This document shows, piece by piece, positions 9,851-21,742 of a DNA stretch of 64,000 nt (its first letter is position 1; every line of letters starts with the position of its first letter). The notes under the pieces are model-generated. The model had not been told where the DNA came from and ran no database searches. It saw nothing but the letters and a program-made list of their open reading frames with translations. The position numbers and the translations under genes are program-made. Origin of the DNA: Panax quinquefolius. Its lineage: Eukaryota > Streptophyta > Magnoliopsida > Apiales > Araliaceae. The DNA is taken from the NCBI GenBank assembly GCA_020205615.1, contig CM035170.1, forward strand, positions 114,924,253 to 114,988,252. Direction: 5' to 3'.

Positions 9851-12100
9851 ATTCATCATCGCATCCGCCAAAGATATTTAACAATTCATCTTTGCACTAC
9901 TGAGTTAAAGATATACAAGCTATAAAACCAATAATCTTTGAGACTCGACAATAGTATCACAACCATGAATTATCCATGCACTCTTCTTGTAAGAATATTC
10001 GTGTTTTCAATTACGATCATGATTATACCGAATAATCCGTGGTCATAATCATACCAAGTCTATCAATGCACTACTGACCAAAGATGACTTTTACCACATC
10101 CATGAATTAATATTTCATTCTTTGAGACTCGATTCAATAATTAATCCATATCATCGAATCATCCACCGCACTACGGGCCAAGGATATTCATTAAATTATC
10201 CACACTACCCGAAATTATCCATTAGTATCACCTTATCCATACACTCGGCGAAAGATAATCGTGTATTCATTAGTATCACGACCACAATTATCCATGCACT
10301 ACGGCGAAGATAATCGTGTATTCATTAGTATCCGACCACAAATTATCCATGCACTACTACTGACCGAAGATAATCGTGTATTCATTAGTATCACGACCAC
10401 AAATTATCCATGCACTACTGTACCAAAGAAGAATAATGTATTCATTAGTATCACGACCACAAATTATCCATGCACTACGGCGAAAGATAATCGTGTATTC
10501 ATTAGTTTCACGACCACAAAATTATCCATGCACTACTGACCAAAGATAATCGTGTATTCATTAGTATCACGACCACAAATTATCCATGCACTACTTGTGT
10601 ACTGACGAAGATAATTGTGTATTCAATTATTCACGATTATGATTATACTGAACAATCATTGTGGTCATAATCATACCAAGTCCATCTATACATCTACATA
10701 CCACGTATGACTTTCAACGTAATATAAGCATGAGGATAATGATATAAAGAATCAATCAAATGAGATAAAGGATAAATATTAAACATTTATAATATAATTT
10801 ATCCGAGGATTTAAGAATATCCCCATGTCTTCAATCACTTAATAATCTCATAATCTAATATCATTAATATTATAACAATATTTTAATCACTTCTTAAATT
10901 TATAAACAATTTATCTTAATTGTTTACGCTTTACCATATAATGCATTTAATCATTCAAAATGTCATACTCATAAGATATCATCACCAATTATCAAATCTC
11001 TCAAAAAAATATGCATATACTCTATATAAGATTCTCTAGCCATAAAATCCTATTTTCAACTTTTGTTACTTCACATAACATATTTAACTCATATGTTAAG
11101 TAACTAAACTATTTTCATGAAAAATACCAAATCAGTCCCAAAAATATTTCTTTTCTGGGATTTAGCATAATATAGTCTCATAATGAACATATATTTTCTC
11201 GAATTTTTAAAAATTCATTTACTATTTTTCAAAAATCAATTTCTAATTAATTCCTTAAGAAATTAGCTACCTCAAGTTTAACTCCAAAATTCCCAAATCT
11301 TGGCAGGACCTTACACATGTTAACGTGAGCTTCTAGTTTAAATTTCATGGTCATCGGAGTTATAGAACTTTCGGTTATAGCGTTTTTAAATCGGAAAAAC
11401 CTAAATATTGAAATAGTCATAACTTGCTCATTTTAAGTCGAGAATGAGCTCATTTTTGGACAGGAGATACTTTATACCATATACCTTCATGTCCCAAAAG
11501 GCCAGAATTTTTCTTATAATTTAAGTGGCCGAAACAGCCCCTTAAAGTTTCTGGGCGATAGCATTTTTGAAATTTACAGCTTTGGCCTCCTTTGCTAAAA
11601 TCAGTCCACACAAAATCTACAACACCTTTTCCAGTAATTCGACTTGGATTAGTTAGGTAACTCATAGATATAACTCTCTAGGACTTGACCACATTCAAAA
11701 TTCAAAATATAATAAGAGATATGGTCAATTGAATTTCATGTTACGTTTTTCATCAAAATCGATTTTCCACTCTTTGTGATTTCTAAGAAACTTTCATGTT
11801 TTTACATACTAACCAACATAACTCATCATAAAACTTACTAATACCACGAATACCCATGATTTTCATTATTCCAATGCTTTTATTATGACTTTCATCATAA
11901 ACCACGTAAAAGCTGTTCATTTAGTTGAAGAAATATTTGAGGGTTTAGAAATGGGTTTTTATCTTTGGGGTCAATACAAAAAATTCGATTTCACGCTCTA
12001 GGGTAGGCTAGGAAATCTTCAAGAATACGTCAAAAAATTTATTAATGATAGAAATATCATTCAAAATCATTACTCTTATCGAAGACTTGGATAATACGTC
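9825..12100 (-). repeat. D-type LTR-like sequence inside element E
   Basis: Read on the minus strand, 11250-10930 corresponds to D at about 30770-31090 (aaaatatatgttca, a block near aatggactag, the poly-pyrimidine follow-on), in the same order. It is followed by the stem-loop units also found in LTRs. An LTR segment thus sits inside the internal region of E, between the gag remnant and the pol tail. The outer limits are approximate, and much of 11300-12100 I do not recognise. Confidence 0.55.
10240..10625 (-). repeat. Expanded minisatellite, about 7 copies of 55-65 bp
   Basis: gtgtattcattagtatcacg-accacaaattatccatgcactac repeats with gtgtattc at about 10261, 10316, 10376, 10436, 10493, 10552 and 10617. 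On the minus strand each unit is the gtagtgcatggataattgtgg-cgtgatac block present once per LTR in C (about 22400-22440) and D/C (about 33030). It is a local expansion of an LTR stem-loop unit. Confidence 0.85.
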
Positions 12101-12830
12101 ACATTGATACCAACTGTGACTTCTATCCCTTAACCTAGATAGCACCTCACAATGATACCTATAAACTTGTCATCTTCATTCACGATGTAAGCCTACAAAA
12201 AGTCCGCCGGCGGTGCATTCCACACAAGGAAGTCAACAACGAAAAAGGTTCGGAGCTCTTTACTTATGGCTTGATATAACATGATTAACTTTAGGGTTTG
12301 GTTACTTTGAATTCGTATAACGAGGTTGGTTATGAATATAAAAGCTAACAACCTTACGAAAAGCATGATGATTAGTTAACCAATTGATTCCTAAAAATCA
12401 CATCAAAGGCAAGTATTTTCAAAAGATAAGATCGACGGTAACGTGAAAATGTTTATTTGAATCAACAAGATTTAAAAATAGTAGCGATAACGAAGGCTCC
12501 TACTAACGAAGTTTCAACCAATAAGTCAAAGTTTAACTTCTTGAGTCAAATTTAAGCGTTGACACAACTAGGTGAAATAAAAGAGTGGTAGAACTGGTAT
12601 CTAACACGGTATAGACTTAACTTATGTAAGAGCTTATGATTAACTTACCCGTGATAATTTTATTCGACTTCCTCGTCACGAAAAAACGCTCTCTCTTAAA
12701 CTCTATCCATGCTTTGGTTTTATTCTGCAGGGACATGACCTTTGGTGCCTCCATCCTAGTTGAATTTTTCTTGATGGCACCCATTCACAAAATCGAGCTA
12801 AGTGACCTTCTCTTTTGGCAATTATAACAT
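12100..12830 (-). other. Unrecognised part of element E internal region
   Basis: No open frame with recognisable domains. Short stretches (about 12110-12240) resemble, on the minus strand, the degraded pol segment seen in G around 48770-48890 (cctt-gata, caatgacacctat, gcattccac-aaggaagtca). They look like pol debris. Confidence 0.4.
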
Positions 12831-13372
12831 GCTTTGATGGCGGCATGTTGCGGTTTTACGGACTAATGTGTCCCTCTCCTCCGCATTTGAAGCATCTGAT
12901 AGGTGGTCCTTCTCCTTCCTTAACTTACAAAATGTCTTTGTGATTTTGTTCGACATCTTTCCATCATTGTTGAATCTCCTTTTCTTGAAATGTCCATTCT
13001 TATTATTTTGGACTGATTACCACCGAAATGGTTACCATTCTTGACATGATAATTTCCCCACGATGGTTATCATTGTTCCGATGACCGCTTCTTCCTCACT
13101 TTAAATGATTATTATCGTGTTGTTGCTCATTACCTTTTCACTGGTTGGATGACTCTAACGATCATGTGTGCTTCATTGCTTATCTCAATATTTTCGTGAT
13201 GTCATTTTCAAATCCGCCACCAAACATGGGTTAAATAACATATCACATATTATCCTATACTCGTGGAGGCCAAATAAATACCACATAAACTTAGGTAGGT
13301 CATACTAGCGAAGAAATTCCCGTCTCCCCCTCCTAGTTCTTGTCTCACATCTTAGCGGAGATCATATCCTAA
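12830..13372 (-). pseudogene. gag: Element E gag remnant and leader
   Basis: On the minus strand, sequence encoding a GERPP-like linker plus a zinc-knuckle start is visible around 12870-12930, with the basic Asn/Gly-rich stretch around 13000-13150. The leader with the ctaggagggggagac block follows, up to the primer site. The capsid core is missing or unrecognisable. Confidence 0.6.
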
Positions 13373-13383
13373 GCTCGATACCA
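13373..13383 (-). promoter_or_regulatory. Primer binding site, element E
   Basis: Minus strand tggtatcgagc. Compared with the iMet site tggtatcagagc it lacks one a inside cagag. It is adjacent to the 5' LTR end at 13388. Confidence 0.8.
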
Positions 13384-13387
13384 ACCG

Positions 13388-15752
13388 CGTGGCGCCCCAA
13401 AATTAGGTATCGTCACCCATCTTGGGTCGCCACTTACATTACATGGTACATAAATTCAAATATAACTTACTAATATAAGCGTGGGTATGCAATCGACATA
13501 AACTATGAGTTTGAATACAAATATTGTCTACTAGATATTATACAAACTCGAAAAGGAGTCCTCATTACAACTATTATCACACTATTTCACGAAATAGTGA
13601 GGACTACTAATGCTATCCTCCGGACCATTACTTAGTTCCCAGGCTAAATCCCAAATATGTTCTCATTTCACAAGAAACGGTGAAAGAAAAGGTGAGCTCA
13701 ACTAGCCCGATAAGAAATATTATGACTAAGATAATGCGAATAAATTATCATTAGCCTTGTGATGTTAAACGATAAAATACAATAGACAACCGGTTTAAGC
13801 TGCGGTGGAATAAGCGATCCATTAAAAGAGTCAAGTAGAGAATAAAGTCTACTATCTTTTAGGTTTTAAAAGGTTTTCATCAATTTTTATCGTTTGAGAC
13901 TCGACAATAAATAAACCACCACATTTAATCATCCCTCTGCATACCACGGTCGAGGATTTTCATCAAATTATCAATGGTCATGACTATCTACCGAATCACC
14001 CACGGTCATAATCATACCAAAACTATCCATCATTTGCATTCTGACAGCCACTGAGGACTTTTGTCACATCATTTATATCAATTCATGATTATCTTAGAAA
14101 TGATCCACGGTCATAATCATACTAAGTTCATCTATGCTGCGTAAGCGAAGATAACATAATATAACATGAGGATGATGACAATGACATAGTATTTCAATAA
14201 AACAAGTTCAAGAATTATTTAATCCATGAATTATTAACGTCCAAATTGTCAACATGATCTTGTTTACGTAGAGAGTAAAATTCAAGAATGATCGGAAGAA
14301 TATTTCCATGAAAAGATCTTTGGATGAAACGCAAATATCGAGGATATTCTACTAATTTCATGGAGTATAGAAGTCAAAGTTTTAACTATTTGGGTATAAT
14401 AAAGAATGGAATAACAAAAGAAATCACCATGCAATGCGGTACTTGCGCGCATGGGTATGAGGTTATTCCAACGAGAATAATAATAACGAACCGGTCGGTG
14501 AAATTCACACAAGCGGGATGTTCCAACGAGAATAATAAAGATGGAACCGGATCCGGTGTAAAACACACAGATAGGATATTCCAACGAGAATGATAAAGAA
14601 TGGAATAACGAAGAAGATCACCAAGTATAGGGGATTCACAGCGTATAATAAGTTATTCCAATGAATAAATAAGAATGGAATAATATAAGGATTTCACCAA
14701 GTATAGGGTATCTTGCGTATCACAAAGAGTTATGTATAGGGTATACCACTTTTACGAAGTTATTCAATGAATAATAATGAATGGAATAACTTTTAAGTTC
14801 TCTTCATGAATAAGAAAATGAATAACACCCTTACGAGTACAACAAATAATATCCTCACTAGTAAAAGACACTTTTGGATATCAAAGTAGTGAAGTACAGA
14901 ATACTCTTCTTCTTTCTCTCTCTATAGATTTTCTCTCTATAAACTTCTCTCTATAATTTCTCTCTAGAGTTTGATGAATTAAGTAAGAAAATAATGAAGG
15001 AATGAGCTTCTATTTATAGGAAAATAGAATGCATAGTAATTAATCCATGAGCGGTCCAGTTGATTTACTTTAATCGGCGGTCCATATTTAAAGCAAAATC
15101 TTTTAAATAAAATATCATATATTCTATTTATATAAAAACATTTTACTATCTGAAACACTTATAAACACTATACAAAACACTATCAAAAACACTATGCAAC
15201 ACTATATCGTAATAAAATATAATATATTCTATTTATAGAATAACTTTAATAAAGTATTACATTTTATATAAAAGATGTTTACATTTTATTACGTTAATAA
15301 TACTGAATAAAACAAAAAGCGTCATTATCGCTTATAATAATTCATATTATTAATCGGCAATAATGGAATCAAACCGAGTGACTTCTCACATAAGCATCGA
15401 TAATCAATCTGGTGTGCTTCTATGCAACCCACACGTATTCTTGTACTTTTACTACTTAGTAGTTCAACAATATCAACGGTAAAACTTCCGTCGTTATTTC
15501 AATAAAATATTTTTGTCGTTTTCTCGATCAAACAATAATTACATTATGGGTCCACCATGATTGAGTCGTTATGCGAATATTCCTGCTAAACCGAATATTC
15601 CCGACCAATCGAATATAATATAACCACTTGCATACTTTGCAAAATTTATAAATACTACCCACAACTATAATATTATCTCAAATTCACACCATAATATTAA
15701 AAATTATTTCGATAAAATTTAAATCTTTATTGATAAAATCTGGGGTCTCACA
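13388..15752 (-). mobile_element. Element E, 5' LTR (2365 bp)
   Basis: Near-duplicate of 7389-9748. Minus-strand start tgtgagacccc at 15752, ending at the terminus next to the primer site. Modules are as in the partner LTR: stem-loops around 14380-14790, a reversed TATA-like tctatttatag around 15005-15020, and the AT-rich blocks at 15110-15270. Confidence 0.9.
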
Positions 15753-15757
15753 TCATC
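15753..15757. repeat. Right target-site duplication of element E (tcatc)
   Basis: Identical to 7384-7388. Removing E plus one copy rejoins A's RT between the DLR-type and QLKI-type segments. Confidence 0.9.
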
Positions 15758-16200
15758 AGCTGAAGATTAAAACTGAGGATATTCCAAAGATTGCCTTCAG
15801 AACTCGGTACGGGCATTATGAATTCTTAGTCATGTCTTTTGGATTGACTAATGCTCCAGCTTCTTTCATGGATATGATGAACCGAGTATTCAAGGAATAT
15901 TTGGATCAGTTCGTTGTTGTCTTTATTGATGACATCCTCATTTATTCCAAAAGCCATGAAGATCATGAGCACCATTTGAAGCTAATACTTGAAAGGCTTC
16001 GTGAAAACAAACTTTATGTCAAGTTGAAGAAATGCGAGTTCTGGCTTGAGTAAGTAGCATTCCTTGGGCACGTGGTGTCAAAACATGGAGTATCTGTCGA
16101 CTTCGACGAAGATTGAAGCGATCTGAAAAGTTAGGAGCAACCAAAAGTCGGTGGCCAAGTGCGTAGCTTTACGGGCTTACCGTTGGTTATTATCGGAGAT
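15758..16200 (+). pseudogene. Element A reverse transcriptase, palm/thumb part
   Basis: It resumes RT after E. The segment [20 protein letters not shown] and the catalytic FIDDILIYS box (the family form of YxDD) are intact, followed by [21 protein letters not shown] stop ends the frame at 16053, and shifted frames carry the connection region. Confidence 0.88.
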
Positions 16201-16720
16201 TCGTGGAAGGATTTTCAAGAATCGCTACTCTGATAACTCAGTTGACTCGAGAAGATACAAAATTTGTATGGAGCGAGGAATGCGAGAAGAGTTTCCGTGA
16301 GCTCAAGAGGAGACTCATTTCGGCACTGTTACGGCAATACCATCCGATACGGATGGATTTGTTATATCTGACGATGTTTCAGGCAAAGGGTTAGGATGCG
16401 TTCTCATGCAACATGGGAAAGTTATAGCCTATGCCTCACGACAACTCAAAGAATATGAGAGGAATTATCCTACTCATGATCTAGAGTTGGCGGCCCGATC
16501 GTATTCAAGGCGTTGAAAATTTGGAGACACTACTTGTATGGGGAGAAAGTGGAGATTTATACGGATCATAAAAGCCTCAAATATTTCTTCACCCAAAAAG
16601 AACTCAACATGCGACAACGACGTTAGCTCGAGCTGTTGAAAGATTACGATCATACCATTCAATACCATCTTGGAAAAGGTAACGTAGTAGCTGACGAATT
16701 GAGTAGAAGATAATATGCGA
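16200..16720 (+). pseudogene. Element A RNase H
   Basis: The sequence encodes VWSEECEKSF, then [46 protein letters not shown] and an ADELSRR-like end, matching the RNase H order that degrades RNA in the cDNA hybrid. Frames break around 16395 and 16490. A tag stop replaces the tgg Trp codon seen in C near 16624. Confidence 0.85.
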
Positions 16721-16879
16721 GTACGAGTGCGATATTGTCAATGCAAAGGCCCATTCTGTATGACTTGTAAAGGATGGAGGTAGAATTAAAGACTCCAGAG
16801 ACCCACATAATGATGGCAAATATACGAGTAAAACCGACTTTAATCGATAAAGTTAAAAATTTGCTTTCGAGCTACGGAC

Positions 16880-17911
16880 ACGGAGGTAATCATTATGAAG
16901 AAGAAAGTGCAAGAAGGAGATATTCCAGAAGCGAGAATCGATGAAGAAGGAATACTTAGATTCAACTCCAGACTTTTTGTTCCTAACGATTCTGACTTGA
17001 AGCATATAATCATGATGGAGGCACACAACACCCCGTTTACAATCCATCCTGGGAGTACCAAAATGTATCATGATATTCGACATACATTTTGGTGGAACAA
17101 TATGAAGAGAGAGATCGCGGAGTTTATCTCGAGGTGTTTAACTTGTCAATGTGTAAAGGCAGAGCATCAAGTGCCAAAGGGTCCATTACAACTACTTGAG
17201 ATTCCGAAATGGAAGTGGGAACACATTACTATTGATTTCGTTACAGGTCTTCCCAAAGTTTCTCAAGGCATAGATGCGATTTGGGTTATTGTTGATAGAT
17301 TAACCAAGTCTGCCCATTTCTCACCGATACGTGAGACTTATTCCCTTGAACGTCTTGCTCGCATGTACGTGAATAAGATTATGAGATTGTATGGCATACC
17401 AGTATCCATAGTTTTAGATCGTGACCCAAGATTCACTTCACAATTTTGGGTTAGCTTACAGAAAGCTATGGGCACGAATTTACGATTCAGTTCGGCATAC
17501 CATCCTCAAACGGACGGACAATCAGAGAGGACTATTCAAACCCTTGAAGATCTATTAAGACTTTGTGTCCTAGATTTCAAAGGGAGTTGAGATAAGTACT
17601 TGCCATTGGTATAATTCTCCTACAACAACAGTTATCAAGCAAGTATAGGCATGGCTCCATTTGAGGTGTTGTATGGACGAAAGTGTCGTTCTCCAGTATG
17701 CTGGGATGAGGTGGGAGAAGCAACGTTGTTGGGACCAGAATTAGTACACATGACTACAAAAAAGATCCAAATGATTCGACAACGTATTCAAACCTCACAA
17801 GATCGACAAAAGAGTTATGTTGATCTTCATAGAAAGGACGTGGAGTTTAATATTGGAGATCATGTATTGTTACGTGTTGCTCCATATGGAAGGGAGTTAC
17901 TGAAGATTTAG
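16880..17911 (+). pseudogene. Element A integrase
   Basis: The open segment 16895-17590 carries the zinc-binding region (HPGSTKMYHDIRHTFWW, CLTCQCVKAEHQ) and the catalytic core. The three acidic residues are visible in [20 protein letters not shown] (usually SDRD) and DGQSERTIQTLED. A stop at 17588-17590 cuts the core's end. The C-terminal [15 protein letters not shown] and [10 protein letters not shown] blocks continue at 17651-17911. It would insert the cDNA into nuclear DNA if restored by trans function, but this copy is not continuous. Confidence 0.88.
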
Positions 17912-18300
17912 AAAGAGAGCTCAATCCACGATTTGTTGGTCCATTTGAGACTTGGCCAAGATAGGAAATGTGGCCTATAGACTCGCATTACCTCCAAGTA
18001 TGTCTCGTGTTCATAACGCTTTTCATATATCCATGCTTCGTAAATATGTGAAAGACCCAAACCATATTATTGTGTTAGAACCGGATTGAGATAGCCAAGA
18101 AGATTTAACGTCTGAAAGAAGTATCTGTTAAGATCTTGGATAGGAAAGAAGCATGTCCTACGCACAAGGTTATACCACAAGTTAAGGTTTTGTAGAGAAA
18201 CCATGCTATTGAAGAAATGACATGGGAGTTGGAATCAGAAATGAAAGCGAGGTATCCTTACCTTTTCGAAACACCAGGTACGTATGTCAATTTCGAGAAC
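17912..18300 (+). pseudogene. Element A C-terminal chromodomain-like segment
   Basis: Fragments MSRVHNAFHISMLRKYVKDP, KVIPQVKVL and IEEMTWELESEMKARYPYLF resemble the chromodomain-bearing end of Tekay/Del-type integrases. The Trp that normally follows KVL is replaced by a tag stop (about 18193), as also in C. Several frame breaks lie between the blocks. Confidence 0.7.
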
Positions 18301-18308
18301 GAAATTTC

Positions 18309-18323
18309 ATAAGGAGGGGAAGT
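18309..18323 (+). promoter_or_regulatory. Polypurine tract, element A
   Basis: ataaggaggggaagt lies immediately before the 3' LTR and is the expected plus-strand primer. Confidence 0.85.
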
Positions 18324-20689
18324 TGTAAGACCCCAACTTATTATAAATAAAATCGAATTTCCTCTAATTATATTTGTGAATAATAAGGTATTAATTTGAT
18401 ATAATTCTCTGGTTATGGGTCAAATGTGCAAATTTTACAAAATATGCAAATGGTTATAAAATAATAATTGTTGTCGGGGAATATTCATTTGGTCATGGAA
18501 TATTCTTGTTGTCGAGGAATATTTGTAATGATGGCACAATCATTTGTGGGCCCCTATAATGAATAATTATCGGATGAAGAAAAGCGACAAGTTTGAGTTT
18601 TTATAAATAACGGCGTAGTTATTCTGATTAACAACGTTGGAATACCCGGTGGTTAAAATACGATGTCTGGCGTGGATGCACGCATATTGATGAATTATTG
18701 ATCCTTACATAAGAAGGCACTACTTCAATAATTGTTACGATGAATTCTTTATTCAATATTTTATTTTATTGATTCAATAATTCTTTGCGTTGATATTTTA
18801 TATTATTGTTGTTTCAATAATTATCAACTTTGCATGATATTTTCCATTATCGGATCAATAATTCATATTATTTGAATAATATTATTAGATAACATTATTG
18901 GCAATGTCTAGAAAGTTACATCGAGGAGAGGTTTGGTCACCTAATTGCACGCCAATAAGGAGAAATTCTTATTGAAAGCCCCTTTTTCACGGGAGCTACC
19001 GGTTGTTATAAATGTGATTACAGAATACTATTTATGAATAATTAATTATTGATTCATATGATAAGGAAATATTTATTTTATGTGGATATAAATGTTGGAT
19101 ATATTTATTGTGGTTAAAAATGAAGGAGTTAATGTTGAGGTGTTTTATCAGCATTTTTGTCGGAATGAAGGTATTAAAAATTAAGCCAGTGTTTTTGAGA
19201 TATATTGTGTGAGTTATAATTTTTAATCCGACCATTGGATCGTTGTAATTTTTGGATATGTTATACATATATAAGTTGAGTATATGTCCACAAATTTTGA
19301 ACCGTTAAAAATGAACGTATGATTTGTTATGAATTTTAAGAGGTGACTGATTCAGAAATTAGGTTTATAAATGATTTTGGTAGAAAATTATAGAATTGAG
19401 TGGGCCCCACTTGTGGTTGGTGAAGAAATGTGCTGAATTTATTTTAAATGTGGTGGGTGGGAATAGTAGCAGGTAAAGCCATCAGGTTGCAGGTCAAGTC
19501 TGCTAACATTTTCCTATAAATAGAGGGCTAAGTTAGAATTGAAAATCACACCAGAAACAAGTTTTCTCTCTTTCTCTCTCAAGATTATTGAGTGTATTTT
19601 GTGAGTATTTAGATACTTTGTGAGTTTCTATTCATCAGTGCAAGTTTCCTTGACCTTATCTGGAGATATTCCGATCGTAAATCTTGATATTTTGAGGTAA
19701 GGGATGTTATTTTCTTCATATATGATATTATTTCTTCAATATCATTATCTTGAAGTATTGATCTGAATTTTATCAAATTTGGAACTTTTTATGTCGGGAG
19801 TTACTATTCACGTATACTACGGCCTTATTCACGAATCTGACTATTCACCGAAAATGAAATTTTCTTCTTTTTGTCCAAGATGTCTATCATGGTTACTATC
19901 TTTGATTGTATCCATGTTTTGATCTTTATTTTGAATTTTGCTTCAAAATTGGTATTTATGAAGTATTATTGATCTTGGATAAACTATTATCCTACTAATT
20001 GTCCTACTATTTGTCCTTCCGCTTCATCGGATTCGTTTTTCTTTTTAAAATATGTGAACAGTGTTGAGATGATGAATGACATGACCATTGGTGATATGAA
20101 TGAATATCTTTGGCACATAGTGCAAAGATTAATATTTGATTAAAGATGTATATTGATTGTTATTCTGAGAGATAAAATATTGATGATGGACTTTTAAATC
20201 TTAGAAGATAGTAGAACTCATTCTCTACTGACTCTTCTAATGATTGTTGTTTCACATTGCAGTTGTTGATCTAAAACTTGTTGGCTATTATATTTTATCG
20301 ATTTTTTTCTGTTGAAGACTAACGATAATTTGTTGTTTATTATCTTAGTCATAATATTCTTCTTTGGGCTAGTTGAGCTCACCTTTTCCTTTTTGTCCCA
20401 TTTTTCTCGGAGGTGAGAAATAGCGAGGAACTAGTCGAGTGCGGAGTGATGGTTCTAGAAAGATTTTTTAGCGATCCTCACTATTTACGTAAAATAGTGT
20501 TTGAATAATTGTAACGAGGACTTATTTGAGTGTGGATATTGTCTAGAAGTCAATATTTGTATTTAAACTCACAGTATGTGTTGTCGTATTTTGCACGACA
20601 ATTGTATTATTGAAGTTGTAGTTTGCTTTTTGTACCATGTATTTGGAGACTCAAAATGGGTGTTGTATACCTATTTTGGGGGCGTCATA
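18324..20689 (+). mobile_element. Element A, 3' LTR
   Basis: tgtaagaccccaac to gggggcgtcata. The duplicated target tgtag follows at 20690-20694. TATA box 19514-19523; donor-like gaggtaagg with GT at 19697; stem-loop atctttg/caaagat at 20106-20129. It is shorter than the 5' LTR, mainly by losses in the stem-loop region around 20040-20110. Confidence 0.93.
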
Positions 20690-20694
20690 TGTAG
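20690..20694. repeat. Right target-site duplication of element A (tgtag)
   Basis: Identical to 2618-2622. It fixes the borders of A to the base and shows that the LTR ends in gtcata rather than gtca. Confidence 0.9.
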
Positions 20695-21065
20695 TGCAAA
20701 GATGATATGTTATTGAATATCTTTGGCTTGTAGTGCAAAGATGATTTGTTGTTTGATATCTTTGACCCGTAGTGCGAAGATGGACAGGTGTATGACATGA
20801 TCATGACCACTAGTGATACTAACGAATATCCTTGGCCGTAGTGCATGGATAATTTAATGATGTGATTAGAAGGATCATGACCATTAGCTAACAGTTGAAT
20901 GTCTTTGGCCGTAGTGCACTGACAGACAATTGATTGGTATGATCATGACCATTGGTTTTATAGTTGAATATCTTTGGCCCGTAGTGCGAAGATAGACAAC
21001 TGATTGGTATGATCATGGTTATTACATTTGAATATCTTCAGCCTTTGGGGTAAGGATATTGAGTA
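20695..21065 (+). repeat. Train of stem-loop units in B LTR
   Basis: Successive units share the loop (ggc)cgtagtgc while the arms change: atctttg/caaagat near 20720-20745, a gaagat form near 20760-20780, tatcct/gatgat-like near 20825-20850, and gtctttg/actgacagac near 20910-20935. Spacing is about 40-75 bp. Confidence 0.75.
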
Positions 21066-21742
21066 AACGTTCTATTAAACCTTTGTGGCAAGAAGGAACT
21101 ATTAATTCACATTATTATAAATATGAATTGTGAATTTAACTAACATCTTTAGTGGTTCAGGTGAAGATAAGTGTTGAAAGTTCTATTTGTCTTAAGTATA
21201 ACAAAGAACTGTTGATGAGTATTACATGAATAAAATATCAACGATGGACTTTTAAATCATAGTAGATAATATATTTTATTCTCTACTTGACTCTTCTAAT
21301 GGATTACTTGTTCCGCTGCAGTTAAACTTGATATTTGTTATATTGTATCAGTTTAACACTGTTGAAGGCTAACGATAATTTATTCTTCATTATCCTAGTC
21401 ATAATATTTTTTACTGGGCTAGTTGAGCTCACCCTTTCTTTCACTGTTCTTTTCAGGAAAATGAGAACGTAGTTGGGACTAGTCGGGGAACGGAGTGACG
21501 GTCCAGATGATAGCATTAACTAGTAGTCCTCACTATTCTGTTAAATAGTGTGACAATAAATGTAATGAGGACTCCATTGAGTTTGTATACTGTCTAGATG
21601 ACAATATGCGTATTTAAAACTCCCAGTTTATGTTTTGTCGTATTGTACACGACAGTTGTATTAGTAAGTTATATTTAAATTCTGTACCATGTATCTGGCG
21701 ACCCAAGATGGGTGATGTATACCTAATTTTGGGGGCGTCACA
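20695..21742 (+). mobile_element. Element B, 3' LTR, right part
   Basis: It continues the B LTR broken at 2622 (tgcaaagatgatatgtt repeats on both sides). It carries at least six stem-loop units between 20695 and 21060, then the conserved U5-like tail and the terminus gggggcgtcaca at 21742. It is inserted in the 5' LTR of element C. Confidence 0.9.

Larger units (their letters stand above)
7389..15752 (-). mobile_element. Element E, complete non-autonomous gypsy LTR element
   Basis: An 8364 bp element in reverse orientation inside A's RT. On its own strand it runs 5' LTR 15752-13388, PBS 13383-13373, internal region 13387-9749, polypurine tract about 9770-9749 and 3' LTR 9748-7389. The duplication tcatc is perfect at 7384-7388 and 15753-15757, so the boundaries are secure. 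No RT, RNase H or integrase was found inside. Only a zinc-knuckle piece of gag and a short pol tail remain, so the element would depend on proteins supplied in trans. Confidence 0.9.

Noticed and set aside
11450..11665. Minus-strand frame of 71 codons in element E
   Set aside because: No recognised domain. It lies in unassigned internal sequence with no partner in the other copies. Could be chance.
14282..14593. Open frames on both strands around the E 5' LTR
   Set aside because: They arise from the ggaac/gttcc minisatellite. Equivalent frames appear at 21630-22090, 54539-54901 and 57161-57807 with unrelated reading phases.
20695..21065. CRISPR-like spaced repeats
   Set aside because: Spacing and repeat length vary, the host is a plant, and the units are LTR stem-loops.
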